64,000 nt of DNA. It comes from Asterella californica (taxonomy: Eukaryota > Streptophyta > Marchantiopsida > Marchantiales > Aytoniaceae). Below are positions 1 to 11,879 of this stretch, piece by piece. The number at the start of each line of letters is the position of its first letter. The first letter of the stretch is position 1. The notes beneath the pieces were generated by a model. That model was given only the letters and a program-made list of their open reading frames with translations, was not told the origin of the DNA and did no database searches. Position numbers and translations under genes: made by a program. The stretch spans positions 27,316,001-27,380,000 of the forward strand of contig JAYKYS010000006.1 in NCBI GenBank assembly GCA_036924285.1, read 5' to 3'.

Positions 1-1800
1 GCTATACTCATAGTTGGAACTATGTGTAGAGTTGACTATAGCGGGACCATGGAATGTGAGACTGGATAAGAATGTTGTGGTGTTGATATTTGATTGGTAG
101 TTGATTGTGTGGGTTGCATGAAAGCCATGTCATCAATCAGTGTGAGGATTGATGAGTGGTTAGTATGGATTGGGGTGACTATATAAAGAAGATGAATGGT
201 TCTTGAAGAGCATTCCACCTTGAGTTGAGTTAAGAGTTCTTCCGTCTACTCATGAGTGTTCTTGAGGATCGCGACTGAAGTTTCTGTAGTGTTACATTAA
301 TAGACAAGGTTTAAGTTGAATAGTAGAAGAATGCAAGACATGTCGTTAGACACATAGTAGATAAATGTTTGTAGTAGTGTTATGTTCTTCGTGTAAATGA
401 ATATGACATGTTACAAAAAAACTAATAAAATTACAAATAGAGGATGAGATGACATGCTATTGGAGCATATATTGAGTCACATGATAAACCATAGAGAACT
501 TCTTTATTCAGCAATCTAATTTATGATCAATTTTTTCATAAAATAAGAATTAATCATTATACTGATATGCATATTTGATCTCATCATTGTCAAAAGAGAG
601 GATGAATAAATCATCCATACTTCATACAAATGATGAATTACCAACCATTGTCATGTCATTTGAGCTATTGTCACCCAAAATGCACATAGGTCACGAAGGA
701 GTAATATCTAAGTGACTTAGCAGGGTAAGACGCGACGTCACGCTTTTATGCCATGGCCAAAACTTGAAGAGAGAGAATCTATTTGTATTTGTCTTGTATC
801 GTTATGATGTTTCGCACTAGGCGTGAAGTTCCTCAATAACTATGTCACTTGGAGACAATCGTAAGCATACTTTGTTCAGATCGACGAAAGATATAACTCT
901 CATCGGCTGGAGAGTATGTAATGTAAGCGTGGTCGAGCTACATCATAAAAATTACGATATAGAACTTAGGTTCAAGGACGGGAGTCGAGACGTTGGTCTG
1001 ACTCAAATTATAACGTATTGTTATTTATGTACTGTATATGCGTCATTCAGTCCACAAAGATGATTAAAGCAACCATAATGAAAACCGTAACTGAATGGGC
1101 TTGGGAACTTAGCTGAATATGTAATAGATTTAGAGTGTAGATAGATTTATATTTTCCCAAACTAGAATAATGGTTTGTGGAAGGATTAAAAATGTGTGTG
1201 TATTTAATCTAAAGCACATAAGAAGGACTGCCCGATCTGAAGTATTAAAGTAACCGGAAGATAATACTTTGATTAAAACCAAACTATACAATAAATCAGA
1301 AGGTGGTTGAACATAGTAGCTACTAGGACTCATTCACAAGGATGAAGTGTTCATATTATTTGTGCTAGAAGAAAATATTCATCTATCAATTTGATTTGAC
1401 CATGTTGCTATTGTTTCAAGCCAACATATGTCAACCAATTTTACTCAAAGTTAATAGTTGAAATCCAACTATTAGTTATTGTTGGCACAACTATGACAAA
1501 ACGCATCATCTCAACACAAAATTTTAAATTATACTTATATCTATGTATCACATTAGTTCCAAAAATTTATCCATTTTCTTACAAGAAAGATCAGTTGTTA
1601 ACTCTGGAAACTGACACAAGTTCTTCATCAATATTACTCACATTGAACCAAATTTACAACACATGTTTAGTTTAATTTAAGTTCTAAGATATGATATCAT
1701 CTCCTTGACTATAAGCTCTCAAAATAGAAAAATACTACTATTTTGTAAACAAAATAAGAGTTTTTAATTAAGACATTACACGCATGTGTTTCCTTGAAAA
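1..1800. other. AT-rich intergenic DNA, no gene recognised
   Basis: Short open frames occur on both strands, the longest about 70 codons, but none shows a recognisable domain or plausible splice structure. Base composition is AT-rich and resembles the other repeat-dominated spacers in this window. I see no gene here. Confidence 0.5.
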
Positions 1801-1804
1801 GTGA

Positions 1805-3560
1805 AAAGCAAGAAACGCAACGCAATGAATAGCCAGCTAATGGAAAGATCCCATCAAGTTGTATAAAGTAAAAAGATACCCAGAGGACCAAGCAGCCAAC
1901 GTCCCAAAAGGAGGAAGAACATGTAGGCTATGTCTCGCTATTTGTAGCTCTAGAATCACCTATTGCTCTTAAACTATCACACACCGATAAATCAAAACTC
2001 ATGCATTCAATAACTGCACATGAAGTAACATCACCTATTGCACTTGTGTATCGCGCATGCTAAAACTCTTTGTACAACAATGGAAACTCGTTGTCTAAAG
2101 AACGTAGTGCAAAAAGAAAGAGAAGGTGATATCACTTGATGCATCTCATGGTAGGCTTTGGTACAATCTTGATTAAAGAAGTCAAACTACAAGGATAACG
2201 ATCATATATCTCCAAAGTTAAAAGGATGAAATGATGTCCTTCATGCATACTTCTATATTTGATCACCTTTGCTGCTAGCGCCACGCCTACAATTGGAAGA
2301 GATGAGTGATCACTTGTGTCGCCACTGAGTCTCGTGTCGGATCTATGACCACTATATATGTCATTGAGACTTGTTCTTCTCTCATCATGTGCAAGTCAGC
2401 TCTCACTAATCCTCCCATATGAAGAGAATATCATCGCTCTCTTCACATCATGTAATCGCTCTCCCGTACTATAGCAAACACAATCCTTGATGACATCATG
2501 AGTAACTATCCGCTCTTCATCATGAGAAGATCGAGCAAAGTGTCATCTGAGATACCGAGTGAGACACCACATTTGCATGTGGACAGTGCCGAAGCAATAG
2601 ACTGGAGCAAGCCTATGCGAAACTTCATTGTTGTAGAAAAGATAGTTGGTGTGAGTCGGAACACTATAATGCAAAGTCGAGCTATGAGTCAAGAGCATGT
2701 GCTCTTGTCCAACAAGAGTGGAGTCGAGCTCTAGAATATAGTGAGATGGAAAGATCAACTAAGAGCTCATGAAGAACCTGATGGAAGTGGTGCTCTGTCT
2801 TAGAGGATTGCAGTATGCGAGATCCATGAGAATCTGAAGTATCAAATCGAGGATGTGTTTCACATGTCTCAAGAGTCAAACTACCTCTTGTCTCACTGAG
2901 ACATGCTTGTAGTAAGTAAGAACCATTCTCACAATAGCTCTTCATAATATGTCTATCTTGCACGAGGAAATGACAACAGGGCCAAGGTGCTGAGAAAGCT
3001 CATCTACCTTAAAAAGGATGTTGAGCAATTTCTTCCATAGATAACAAATCCATCTTATCACATGCTATCAGCAGTGATGTCTGCCTACGTGCGAGAAGTC
3101 ATGCCACACACTCAAAGATCTTCGATCTTAATATGTCACCAAAGACTCCCATGATCTTCTTTCAAACTCTATAAGGTGCGGAATGAAGATAAGAGATGGA
3201 GATACTATGCGGAGTAAGTACTTGGACGACGTGCTATGAGAAAAAAAAGATATCAAAGACAACTTAAGGATCCTCTAACCTAAAGAGGTCCTCTATATAC
3301 AAAACATCATCCATCAAGTAACATCTAACAATCGAGAGACGAAGTACTCTAAATCCACAAGTACTCTTTTGAATCTTTTTCACATGAGACTTTACCCCTT
3401 GCGGGGTAAATAACTAACCGCACACTGACATGATGTGTCTAGGATCAATCTCGATCTCATGAAAAAAATATCCATAGTTAAAAAAGAGACGATATCCAAC
3501 CAAGCTGTATTCGTAATAAGAACATCTCAAATATACTCACTCAAATAAAGAACCCTAATA
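1805..3560 (-). mobile_element. Decayed LINE-like retroelement, copy A, RT domain missing
   Basis: This stretch matches the better preserved copy at 37,048-39,125 over most of its length and in the same orientation. Shared blocks include the left-end segment with CGCAACGCAATGAAT, a middle block around 2,250-2,400, and a block near 3,380-3,530 that reads as a degenerate C2H2-type finger on the minus strand. The minus-strand frame at 2,682-2,963 parallels a frame at 37,993-38,244 in the other copy. Many stops interrupt all frames. No reverse transcriptase motif is visible, so the copy is either a deletion derivative or a non-autonomous family member. The LINE assignment comes from copy C. Confidence 0.55.
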
Positions 3561-3904
3561 CAGAGATAAAAACACACTATGTAACAAAAAATACTTTAAA
3601 AATCTCTGGAGAATCCTAAACAAAAGACTTTGTAACCTTAAAAATCTTAAAAAATTAAAAATATTGAATACTCACTCATTTCTTCACATAATGTACTTCT
3701 ATAACCAAAGAAACATGGAACCAAAAGAAGTATAAAGAGAAACCAAAAGGTGCAGTTTCTCTTTATGTAGGAAGTTGATCGGGGAATGCAGGCCTAGAAA
3801 GTTAGCCGTATGATCTATCACTGAGTCAGGAAATTGGAGTTTGCGTGTGTTTCAACGTGTTTACGAACAACAGACTTTTGCCCCAGATACCGCCGAGTGA
3901 TCGC

Positions 3905-4060
3905 TAATCACTGTGCAGGACAGATTCTTGTGTGTGCTTTCGTTAGGCCCACAAATTACCCGTACCAGTTTCACATTACAGCGACTCTGTTTGAATCCCA
4001 GACCTTTCGCTTAGAGGTCTGGGACTCAACCATCTCAGCTACCGATTTTCGGTAGCTGAG
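3905..4060 (-). repeat. tRNA-related SINE-like repeat, copy 1
   Basis: On the minus strand a segment reads GGTTGAGTCCCAGACC, then CTCTAAGCGAAAGG, then TCTGGGATTCAAAC. It resembles a tRNA-derived head with degenerate A and B boxes. The order of motifs is repeated at 7,790-8,045, including a following block with GGTACGGGTAA against GGTCCGGGTAC. The right end at 4,030-4,062 forms a short inverted repeat around CTACCGATTTTCGGTAG. No intact tRNA cloverleaf can be drawn, so this is not a functional tRNA gene. Confidence 0.4.
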
Positions 4061-4390
4061 ATGTTGGGTCCAAGTGTTCCAATCTCTGTCAGAAGCAGTT
4101 TGTCGAACGTAATCCGTGCTTGTAGGTGGAAGCCTTCCAACCTGCCGCGAAGATGCTTGTCGAGCTGTCGAAGTCACAGGAGACGGAACTACAACAGGTG
4201 ACTGCAAGTCGCGCTAGTTATTGAAGTAGCTGTAGCTGCTATTTCTTTGTGCTTTTCAGGTGACTCTTTAATACCAGTGAAGCAATCTTGGGTGGGGACA
4301 ATATGCATATCGGAGCCGGGACGCTTTCCTGTAATATAGATGGATATCTGCGCGGAGTTTGACGGAAAGTGCATGTTTACGAGTTACGAC

Positions 4391-4458
4391 GTGCTCGCGC
4401 TTTTTATGAGGGACTCACGGTCCGAGAGCTCCACTGGAACAGCCATGGACGTCAGGAC
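4391..4458 (-). pseudogene. Inverted exon of the CCT4 (chaperonin delta) pseudogene
   Basis: Read on the minus strand, 68 bases encode VLTSMAVPVELSDRESLIKS followed by AST. This closely matches the apical-flanking segment of the CCT delta subunit. A GTGCAG acceptor precedes it and a GTCGTA donor follows, so exon borders are preserved. The exons that should follow it in the gene lie on the opposite strand starting at 5,327. The locus has therefore been rearranged and this piece cannot be spliced to the rest. Confidence 0.8.
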
Positions 4459-5326
4459 CTGCACGCTTCGAACATATGATTGTAAGAAGACAGCAAGAAG
4501 TGCATCTTCATTCAGTCTGACTAATCGAAAGTTGAAGGGGTCCAACCACCAGCTACACTGGGACAACAGAAAATAAACAGGTGTACACTCTCCTGATGCT
4601 CCATAAGGGTATTACTGATACAAGTGTGGAGACTAGCGAATGATAAGTATGGCAGTAACCTCTACAGCCTTCTCTGAAGCTTTCTAGAGTGCATCTGATA
4701 TAACTGTCGGATGAACTCCCATACCCTGCAGAACTCGCACTGTTTAAGAAGAGCTCCGGCAACAACAACAACTGCGAACATACGACGATCAGTAAGGTAA
4801 GGGTGCAAGGCCAATGCTAAAGTTTCAAGGCTCATGGCGCGCAGGATTAAGAGGCTGTTCCCTAGCCTCGAGTCTGAAACAGATGGTTTTCCCCGGAGGT
4901 CTGAGATTGCGCGCAGACAAGCACGGCAGGCCGTTCACACTCCCAGACTTTTCTGTTTTACTTTTTATGAGTGTCTTACTTGGATGCTCAACCTTTATAC
5001 CTCAAAAAGAACTTGGCCAAGACATGCTTGAAGGCACGAGGTCACTGGTGTTTGGTGAACAAAATTTGCGAAACAGAACATAGAGGTTTGGCTATGCCTC
5101 AAGCTTCACCTCTTTCCGTACTCGACCGACACGGTTTGTTTGTTGCTGCTAATCATCTCGGCAAAAGTCGCTTTATGTGCTGTTCTTGTGTACCTAGATC
5201 ATTTCGGGTTTCCGATCAACGCAACTAGCACTGTTTGCGTGGAGACTATATCGTTTGTGCTTGTTTCAGTTTTATCTAAGTTGATCACGTGGTACTGTTT
5301 CCTGACTCCGTGATTTCGTTAACGCA

Positions 5327-6556
5327 GGTGGTGAGCCAGTACTCCTCTCTCCTGGCTCCCCTCGCTGTAGATACTGTTCTCAGTGTGCACGACCAGATTC
5401 AGTGGATTTGCGTGACGTGAAGGTGTTGAAGAAGCTGGGAGGCACGGTACGTCCTGAAGTACTTGTTAGTTTCATGTTATTCACCACATGAATTGTACGT
5501 AGTCAACAGTTTTAACTCCAACGCCGTCACATGCGTTTTACTTCTCTTAAGTCCATTTTAGACACGGTTTTGTCCTACTTTTTTACCAATCTGGTTATCC
5601 TCCGCCGGATTTACCTTCACGCTTGTGCAGCTAATATCATGCAGGTCGATGATACCGAGACTGGTTTTTTATCACAAAGCTAGCCACACCAGCGGTTTTT
5701 GCATTCTACGCGTGTTGAGAATGCAAAAAATGGTCTTATCCAGTTTCAAGTCTCACCTCCGAAGACAGATATAGAACAAAATGTTATTGTGTCCGACTAC
5801 ACCCAGGTACGTCTCTGTCGAAGCATGTTTCTGTCCTTTTGTATGTTGTGGACATGTAATATTGTTCTGTCTAGATGATGTTTCTTGACCCGCTGGATGC
5901 TGCACGTGATGTTTTATGCCGTAGCAGCTGAAAACTCTTAAGTAAGGTAGATCGGGGCGGACTCATCTGCATTACTCAGCATCTATGTTGGCCACACCAC
6001 ACCGAAGCCCTATCCCCATTGCTGCCCAGAAGCCTTGTCTTTTGATAGTGTGCATTGACCGAAGCTAACCGTTAATATGTCTTACATTATGCAGCAGAGT
6101 GCGTTTACAGTCGGCTCATTAGTGATTCTTGGGCAATTATGGTCTTTGCAGGTTGTTCCGTATACTCTAGCAGAGAATGCAGGTCTCAACCCGGTCTCCA
6201 TTGTCACAGAACTGAGAAACCGTCATGCCAACGGAGAGGTTGGTCTTACTTTTCTTCAGTATTGTCATGCCCTGGAGTCTTGGCCTACATTTTGAGTCTA
6301 TTGTGGTTGCGGAGAACTAATCTTCTACCTAATCATTTTCAGGTGAATACGGAGATCAATATACGCAAAGGACAAATAGCTAACATCTTGGAGGAGAACG
6401 TGGTCCAGCCTCTTCCAGTCAGCACTAGTACCATCTCTTTGGCAACGGAATGCGTCCGGATGATTCTCAAAGTCGATGACATTGTCTCAACCAGGTAGAT
6501 TTAAAACGTCTAGAATACTTCATCATATAATTTTTGCTAGGTCAAAACGCAGATAG
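5327..6556 (+). pseudogene. CCT4 (TCP-1 chaperonin delta subunit) pseudogene, 3' exons
   Basis: Five or six exons of a cytosolic chaperonin CCT delta gene are recognisable. 5,327-5,446 begins VVSQYSSLLAPLAVD and, after a frameshift, reads VDLRDVKVLKKLGGT. 5,645-5,816 reads VDDTETG, hits an in-frame TAG, and resumes RVENAK...[18 protein letters not shown]. 6,152-6,238 reads [20 protein letters not shown]. 6,343-6,494 includes [15 protein letters not shown] and DDIVS, and a last small exon ends at a TAG near 6,556. About 250 residues between VSDYTQ and VVPYTL are missing. Introns are retained, so this is a degraded segmental duplicate and not a retrocopy. CCT folds actin and tubulin in the cytosol, and this copy cannot encode a working subunit. 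Confidence 0.88.
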
Positions 6557-7780
6557 ATGGTTCAAAGAAGATTATAGAATCCACAGGGAAGTCACCGATG
6601 CTTGTGTGGCATTATGAGCTGTTGTACCAGTCCACAACCACCCAAACGGAGTTCTTGGTTGTGGACTAGGGTGGTAATTCGAATGAGCTCCGATGTTAAT
6701 GTCGAATGAGCTTTAGATGGCCATTAGGGGAAGCCCTGTATTGTACTTTTTCCAGATGAAAAAATGTCAACAGTATTTATGATGTGTCCTTATGTCAAAT
6801 CAGTTTTCACTCGATTGAGGTGCCATTCTCTGACTGGTGGTATTAAAGCTGAAGATGAGCTAGATGTGAGATTAATTAGCTTGGGGTTTTCTACGTCATT
6901 TCCTACCTGCAGAACTCTACCCTCTATCTGTAGTAGATTCTGTACTACGAGTTCTTTTGCAGTACAGCGAGTGTAGCTCACAGTCAAACATAACACTAGT
7001 GAGCTTGTGAGGCGCTTTCAGTGAAACCTTTTAGCTAGAAATCACCATTTTCTCCTTGTGATACGCCAATAACCCCCTTCCTTAGAGAGTGCCAACACTG
7101 CAAGACTAATCCCATACCCGGTCATGCCTACTTGACTTTAATGTAATTCTCAGGTCGAATCACGTTCAAGGTTTTTCTCCTTTTCGGGTTTCACAGCGAC
7201 TCGCTCCATTCCTCCTTCTAACCTTTTGATAATACGATAGAATACACTACACTACAAAAATAGTCCCGTTCCGGTTCACCGATGTATAACTATGCTAACG
7301 AGTAGCAAAAAGCAAAGGCAACGGAAGAGAAGGAAAGAATAATGATTCATAAGGAATAATATGGAGTGTCAAAGTTTAAGCGGAAATATTCTGCGATAAA
7401 AAGGGTCGTACTTTGCAATTGGGTAGGTTTGTTTACAACCTCCGGTACGCAGGAGATCGCCCTTATGAGTTGAGAATATCATTTTTCATTATCATTTTTA
7501 TTTTTCTGAAATTTAGAATTATTATTTAATATAATATATTTCTTTACTATAAAAACTCAGAACAAAATAAACAAAAAGTAAATAAATAAACCCATGGTGT
7601 CTTTTTGCAAGGAACTCCACTGAAAACGTCCGCCGATACCTGGAGGAAATCGTAACTCCCTCCAGCAGGTTCGAAAAAGGTTACAACTTTGAAACCGTTA
7701 ATGCACTCTTAGAGTATCTACAACAGAACCTTATTTCATACTCTAACCCTATGTTGAAACATAGTACTTCCAGCTGGGAT
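6557..7780. other. Intergenic DNA with short inverted and dispersed repeats
   Basis: An inverted repeat near 6,631-6,670 pairs AGTCCACAACCACC with a later GGTTGTGGACT. Near 7,265-7,310 the sequence TATAACTATGCTAACG is shared with 10,757-10,772. A segment near 7,585-7,690, ending in GGTTACAACTTTGA, resembles one at 30,525-30,630. I see no coding sequence. Confidence 0.35.
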
Positions 7781-7789
7781 TGTATATTA

Positions 7790-8050
7790 AAATTAACTTG
7801 TCCGCTTAATCCCTTCGAGGGGCATGGGACTGTCCTTTGTGGGTAACCACAGCGTACCCGGACCAGATTGCACACATAGCACACACAGCGACTTCTTGCA
7901 CCTCCAACCGGAGCAGCCGATTTCGAACAGATTGCACACATAGCACACACAGCGACTTCTTGCACCTCCAACCGGAGCAGCCGATTTCGAACCTCAGACC
8001 TTTCGCTTAGAAGTCTGAGGCCCAACCAACTCAACCACCGATCTTCGGTA
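7790..8050 (-). repeat. tRNA-related SINE-like repeat, copy 2, with internal 64-bp duplication
   Basis: The minus strand from about 8,050 reads GGTTGAGTTGGTTGGGCC, then CTTCTAAGCGAAAGG, then TCTGAGGTTCGAAATCGG. These resemble the A and B box region of a tRNA-derived SINE. The body contains a 64-base unit at 7,864-7,927 repeated perfectly at 7,928-7,991. The copy at 3,905-4,060 shares the head and part of the body. The pairing CCTCAG/CTGAGG does not fit a normal anticodon arm, so it is a repeat and not a tRNA gene. Confidence 0.5.
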
Positions 8051-8159
8051 TACAACTTAAACGCAATTCCAGAAAGTTGATCGCTATTCCAATTTTCATT
8101 TCATAGTTTTCATTTATGATATCCCCATACTCCTACGTCCTTGGAGCGTGAATTACAAC

Positions 8160-9010
8160 TGCCACTACATGAAGCGCGAGACTTCAGTGCAAGTACTTCC
8201 TCAGTTTCAGGTCCGGGTTCTTGACGCTGTTTTCAACGCCGTCAAAGTCTCTGCTCGACTGGGTGGAGTAAGAGAAAATCGTACTAGTGTCCCGGGAGTT
8301 ACGGATTTTGCGTCTATGAGGTGACGAGCAGAAGCACATACGGTTGACGTGTTCGGAAAAATGGGCTGGTCGGCAAGGTTGACGTGATAAGAATGTGGTA
8401 GGCTCCATCGAGAGGGATTTAAGATTACGTGGTTTTGGAGATTGTGATTGGGTGGGCCCAGAGTGGCGCGTGTCTTTCCACTGAGGTCCAAGACACCCTC
8501 GTTCCTATTCTCGTCCTCCCTGAACTAGAACATCCGAGGTCTTCGTTCGACAAGAGATTGAGGAAAGAGAGGGGAGGAGACTCGGGAGTCGGGAGTAACA
8601 GCAGGGGAGCAAGGTGAGTGGCGCAGTGTGGCGGACGTGGACGAGGGAAGAGCAGAGGAAAGGCAGGAAAGACCGGAGGAAGACAGAGAGAGATCTGACA
8701 TTCTTGTCGATCAGCTGCAGCGACTTAACTGCGACTACCGGTACTGTTTTGTTTTGCGCTTTTCTCGTTCACGAGTCCAGCGCATCATGTCTAGTTTGGA
8801 TTTGTACACCATCTTGTCATATACCGGTGAGAAGTCGGATAGACAGACAGTACTTTTGTCCTTTCCACGTAGCCTCATAGCCGATTCTCTAAGAAGAAAG
8901 GAGGGCGAGACTTCGTGGAGGTTTTCTAGTTACCTGACCGTGTCGGGTACCACAAAGAGAGCTCATTCTCGTACGACGCGCTACGGACAGTCACACTACT
9001 TTTAATACCT
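8160..9010. other. GC-richer segment, possible transcribed leader, no product recognised
   Basis: This part is richer in GC than its surroundings and contains overlapping open frames of 60-125 codons on both strands. One at 8,628-9,005 (+) is rich in Arg and Glu. None resembles a known protein. The composition looks like the 5' leader or promoter-proximal part of a gene, but no downstream exon could be attached to it. Confidence 0.2.
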
Positions 9011-11879
9011 ATTGGTCAGAACTCAAATACTTTCGTGGCTTCCATCACACTAAATTGACTGAATTGTAGTGCACGCACTTCAGTGCACTGATCGTTTCTC
9101 CTGTTCGTTGGAACCTCACTTGGATTTTCAGCTTTTGTAAATCTCGTGTTCCCTGTTCTCTCCCTTGAACATGCGTCTGTGCGCTTTTGTAAGCCGGGTG
9201 TGTGACACTTTTAAGGCTGTTTTCGGGTTTGGATTCAGCTAACTTCTTATTTCATGCATTCTCGGAGCGGATGAGTAGAAATCATCAAGATAATATTAGG
9301 CGGCCGTTGGAAGCGGTATAGTTGAAGGTTTAGATCGTTAATGTAGGTTGAAGATTGACGTCACGGTTCGGAAGATCGAGAAATTTGGACGAGTCATCAC
9401 GTTAATTGTGAGAAAAACAGATTCGTTGCTTTAAGCATGTAGAGAAAAGAATCTGGCTGAGATGAGAAATCAGTGCACTTTGGTTTCTGATGTGAGATTT
9501 TCCAGACTGAGTTAAATATCAGCCCAATACCTGAGAAAGGAAAATTGGTGCGGTTTTGAGAAAAGAATATTCAATTTTAGATTAATGATAAATTCTTCTT
9601 CTCTGACTCGTTGGTTATTCACGTTTAAAAGTGTTATTTGTATCATTGATTTTTATTATATATAAACAGATATTATATATACTTCAAATATTATATACAA
9701 TATGTTTATGCAATAATTTCAAATAGTAAATTTTTTTTTTCACATTCTAGTTTTCCATTCACTGGCCATCCGTTTGGATGGCCAGTGAATGGAAGCTCCA
9801 GATCTGATGTGTTCTTAACAACATCAGCTAGGAAGAATATTTTTTCTAGAGTATTTGCAATGCATACTTAACTATCAAATAACATGATCTAAACTTTGTG
9901 GCACTCGTCAATATAAGACACACTTGCAAAGTAAAGCGTAATTCTTTTTTGGATATCGGTCCTTTGTGCAGTTCAAACAAGAGCATGTCATTCTTATCCT
10001 GCGATGATCTCCTCAGGGTTATGTCATCGAATGATTATTTATCTATATTATTAATTATCTTTGATATGTTGTTCACTTATATATGATTTTCTTGATATAA
10101 CCTTTCTATCACATGGGTTGAAACATGGTTTACAGTACACGAGTCGCGTGATATTTATTAAATTGCTAATATTTGAATATTTATTCTAAACTATTAGCGA
10201 AATCCTGTGCACGAATATAGTAGGCTTAGTTGTATCTTTTGATACAAATGAAGTGAGTGTTCCATACATTTGCATGCTTAGTACACATGTAGATGTTTTA
10301 AACAATTCGGTTTCACAATCTAAACATAATTATACAATAATTAATAATAATCTTGTTTTCATCATAATAAATTATTGATTGTAAGTTGAATACTATAATA
10401 ATGTTACTAATATACAATCAAACAAAATCTCATATTTATTGTAAAAACTCACTGATATAGTTCAGAAAATTTTAGCAGTAATTTAGGGTAAGTTATTAAA
10501 ATGTTTATTTTGGTTCAAGCTTTCCAAATACGGTTTGGTTCAAAAGCAAACTCGGTTCAAAACAAAAAGCTACGATATGCGTTAGTGATTTATCCGAATT
10601 CCTTTTTGCCTTTCACATCCTTCCGTCCGCCATTTTAACCGTTCGTCAAATCAAAAGAAATACGATACAGGACAAAAATTCCCCTTTCCTTTCGTGGTGA
10701 AACGCGACGCAATGAATAGTTGCGTTGAATCCTTTCCGGTTTTCACAGTTGACGTATAACTATGCTAACGCAGAGCAAAACTTTCAAAACTATTAGTTCG
10801 TAATGGTTTGGTTAGAATTTTCAAACCGATTCGATGATGGTTCAATGCGGTTCCATGTAAAACGGGCCCACTGCTACACACGATACTGTACGCGTGGCGG
10901 GTGCTGCCGACGTTCATACGAGCTTTCTCACCCCTTCCAATATTAGGTCGAATCTATACTTGAGTTGATTGAGCTCGTTTCCTCTGCTCTACAGGAGCAA
11001 TTATAGATCTCGCTTGAAACTGGAGCTGTGCTGCAAATATGGGACGAGTATCCCGTGTGTAGAGTCTCCTATTACACTTCTCGAGTACTGAAGTCTACAT
11101 TGAATCTCATTTCAGGAGTGCGTGCTTATCATTCTTCGACGTGCTTTGCAGGCCAACACGTTAAGGCCATATTTGACCTGTATAAGAAATACTCTCACAG
11201 TTAGCCATGTTTTTACAGGTGCGTTTCTTGGTGTCATCCTGACCGAATTAGTGACTTCGGTACGGATTCAGTCGTCAGCATCGCTTGTGTACACATTTTT
11301 TTGTATTGAATGCATGTCGATCACTCACGTTTAGCTCAGGATAGTGCAGGAGAATTCAAGGATCTTGATTGTAGTAGAAGAGTCATGGTCTGTGATCGAG
11401 ACAAGCAAACAAAAATGTATCATTTCATATGTATCTCTGTCAATTCCATCAGATGGCTAGTTGTTTGTGTTCCATTGGCTGATCTTTGGCTCAGCACGGG
11501 TACATCGACGAAATCATATGATTGTTTTCCTTACAGCTTTCCATACAGTTGACGAGAAGGATGTTATCATGTCGTAGTAGCAAGCAACTTGCATGCGCTT
11601 TCATCTGGCTTTCAAGTTTTTCCTGAGACTTTGGACTGAAAAGTTCCTGGTTGCTTGTCACTGTCCAACATGAAACACTCCTGGAGAATGAGTCGCTGGT
11701 CATTGGTTTATCTATTTCTATTGGGTCGTCTACTCCGAAACCACTTATGCGCTAAACTTATCATGTTATGGCGCAGGAACCACTCGTCGGATAAAGTGGG
11801 GAATTACTCGAGAGAGATGGGGTCCAATTCCCCGAGAGAGATGGGGGTCTTTGGAGGGGACCCGAAACTGTGTGATCGG
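9011..11879. other. AT-rich intergenic DNA upstream of the SAC phosphatase gene
   Basis: The stretch contains a perfect hairpin at 9,753-9,794 and a possible MITE-like segment at about 10,570-10,795. It is strongly AT-rich between 9,590 and 10,480. The GC-richer part from 10,860 to 11,880 lies directly upstream of the first coding exon at 11,880 and probably holds the promoter and 5' leader, but no individual element can be named. Confidence 0.4.
9753..9794. repeat. Perfect 19-bp hairpin with 4-base loop
   Basis: The left arm TTCCATTCACTGGCCATCC at 9,753-9,771 is exactly complementary to 9,776-9,794, with loop GTTT. It follows a run of T and sits in AT-rich DNA with no gene. It could be a foldback transposon core or a palindrome formed by local inversion. 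Confidence 0.85.

Noticed and set aside
4814..5228. Overlapping plus-strand frames of 65-89 codons as upstream CCT4 exons
   Set aside because: Their translations do not resemble the CCT4 N-terminus, and the one recognisable upstream exon is on the other strand.
7980..8045. Possible tRNA-Arg gene
   Set aside because: A- and B-box-like words are present, but no acceptor stem pairs and the anticodon region forms the wrong stem. It repeats elsewhere with the same anomaly, so it was called a SINE-like repeat.
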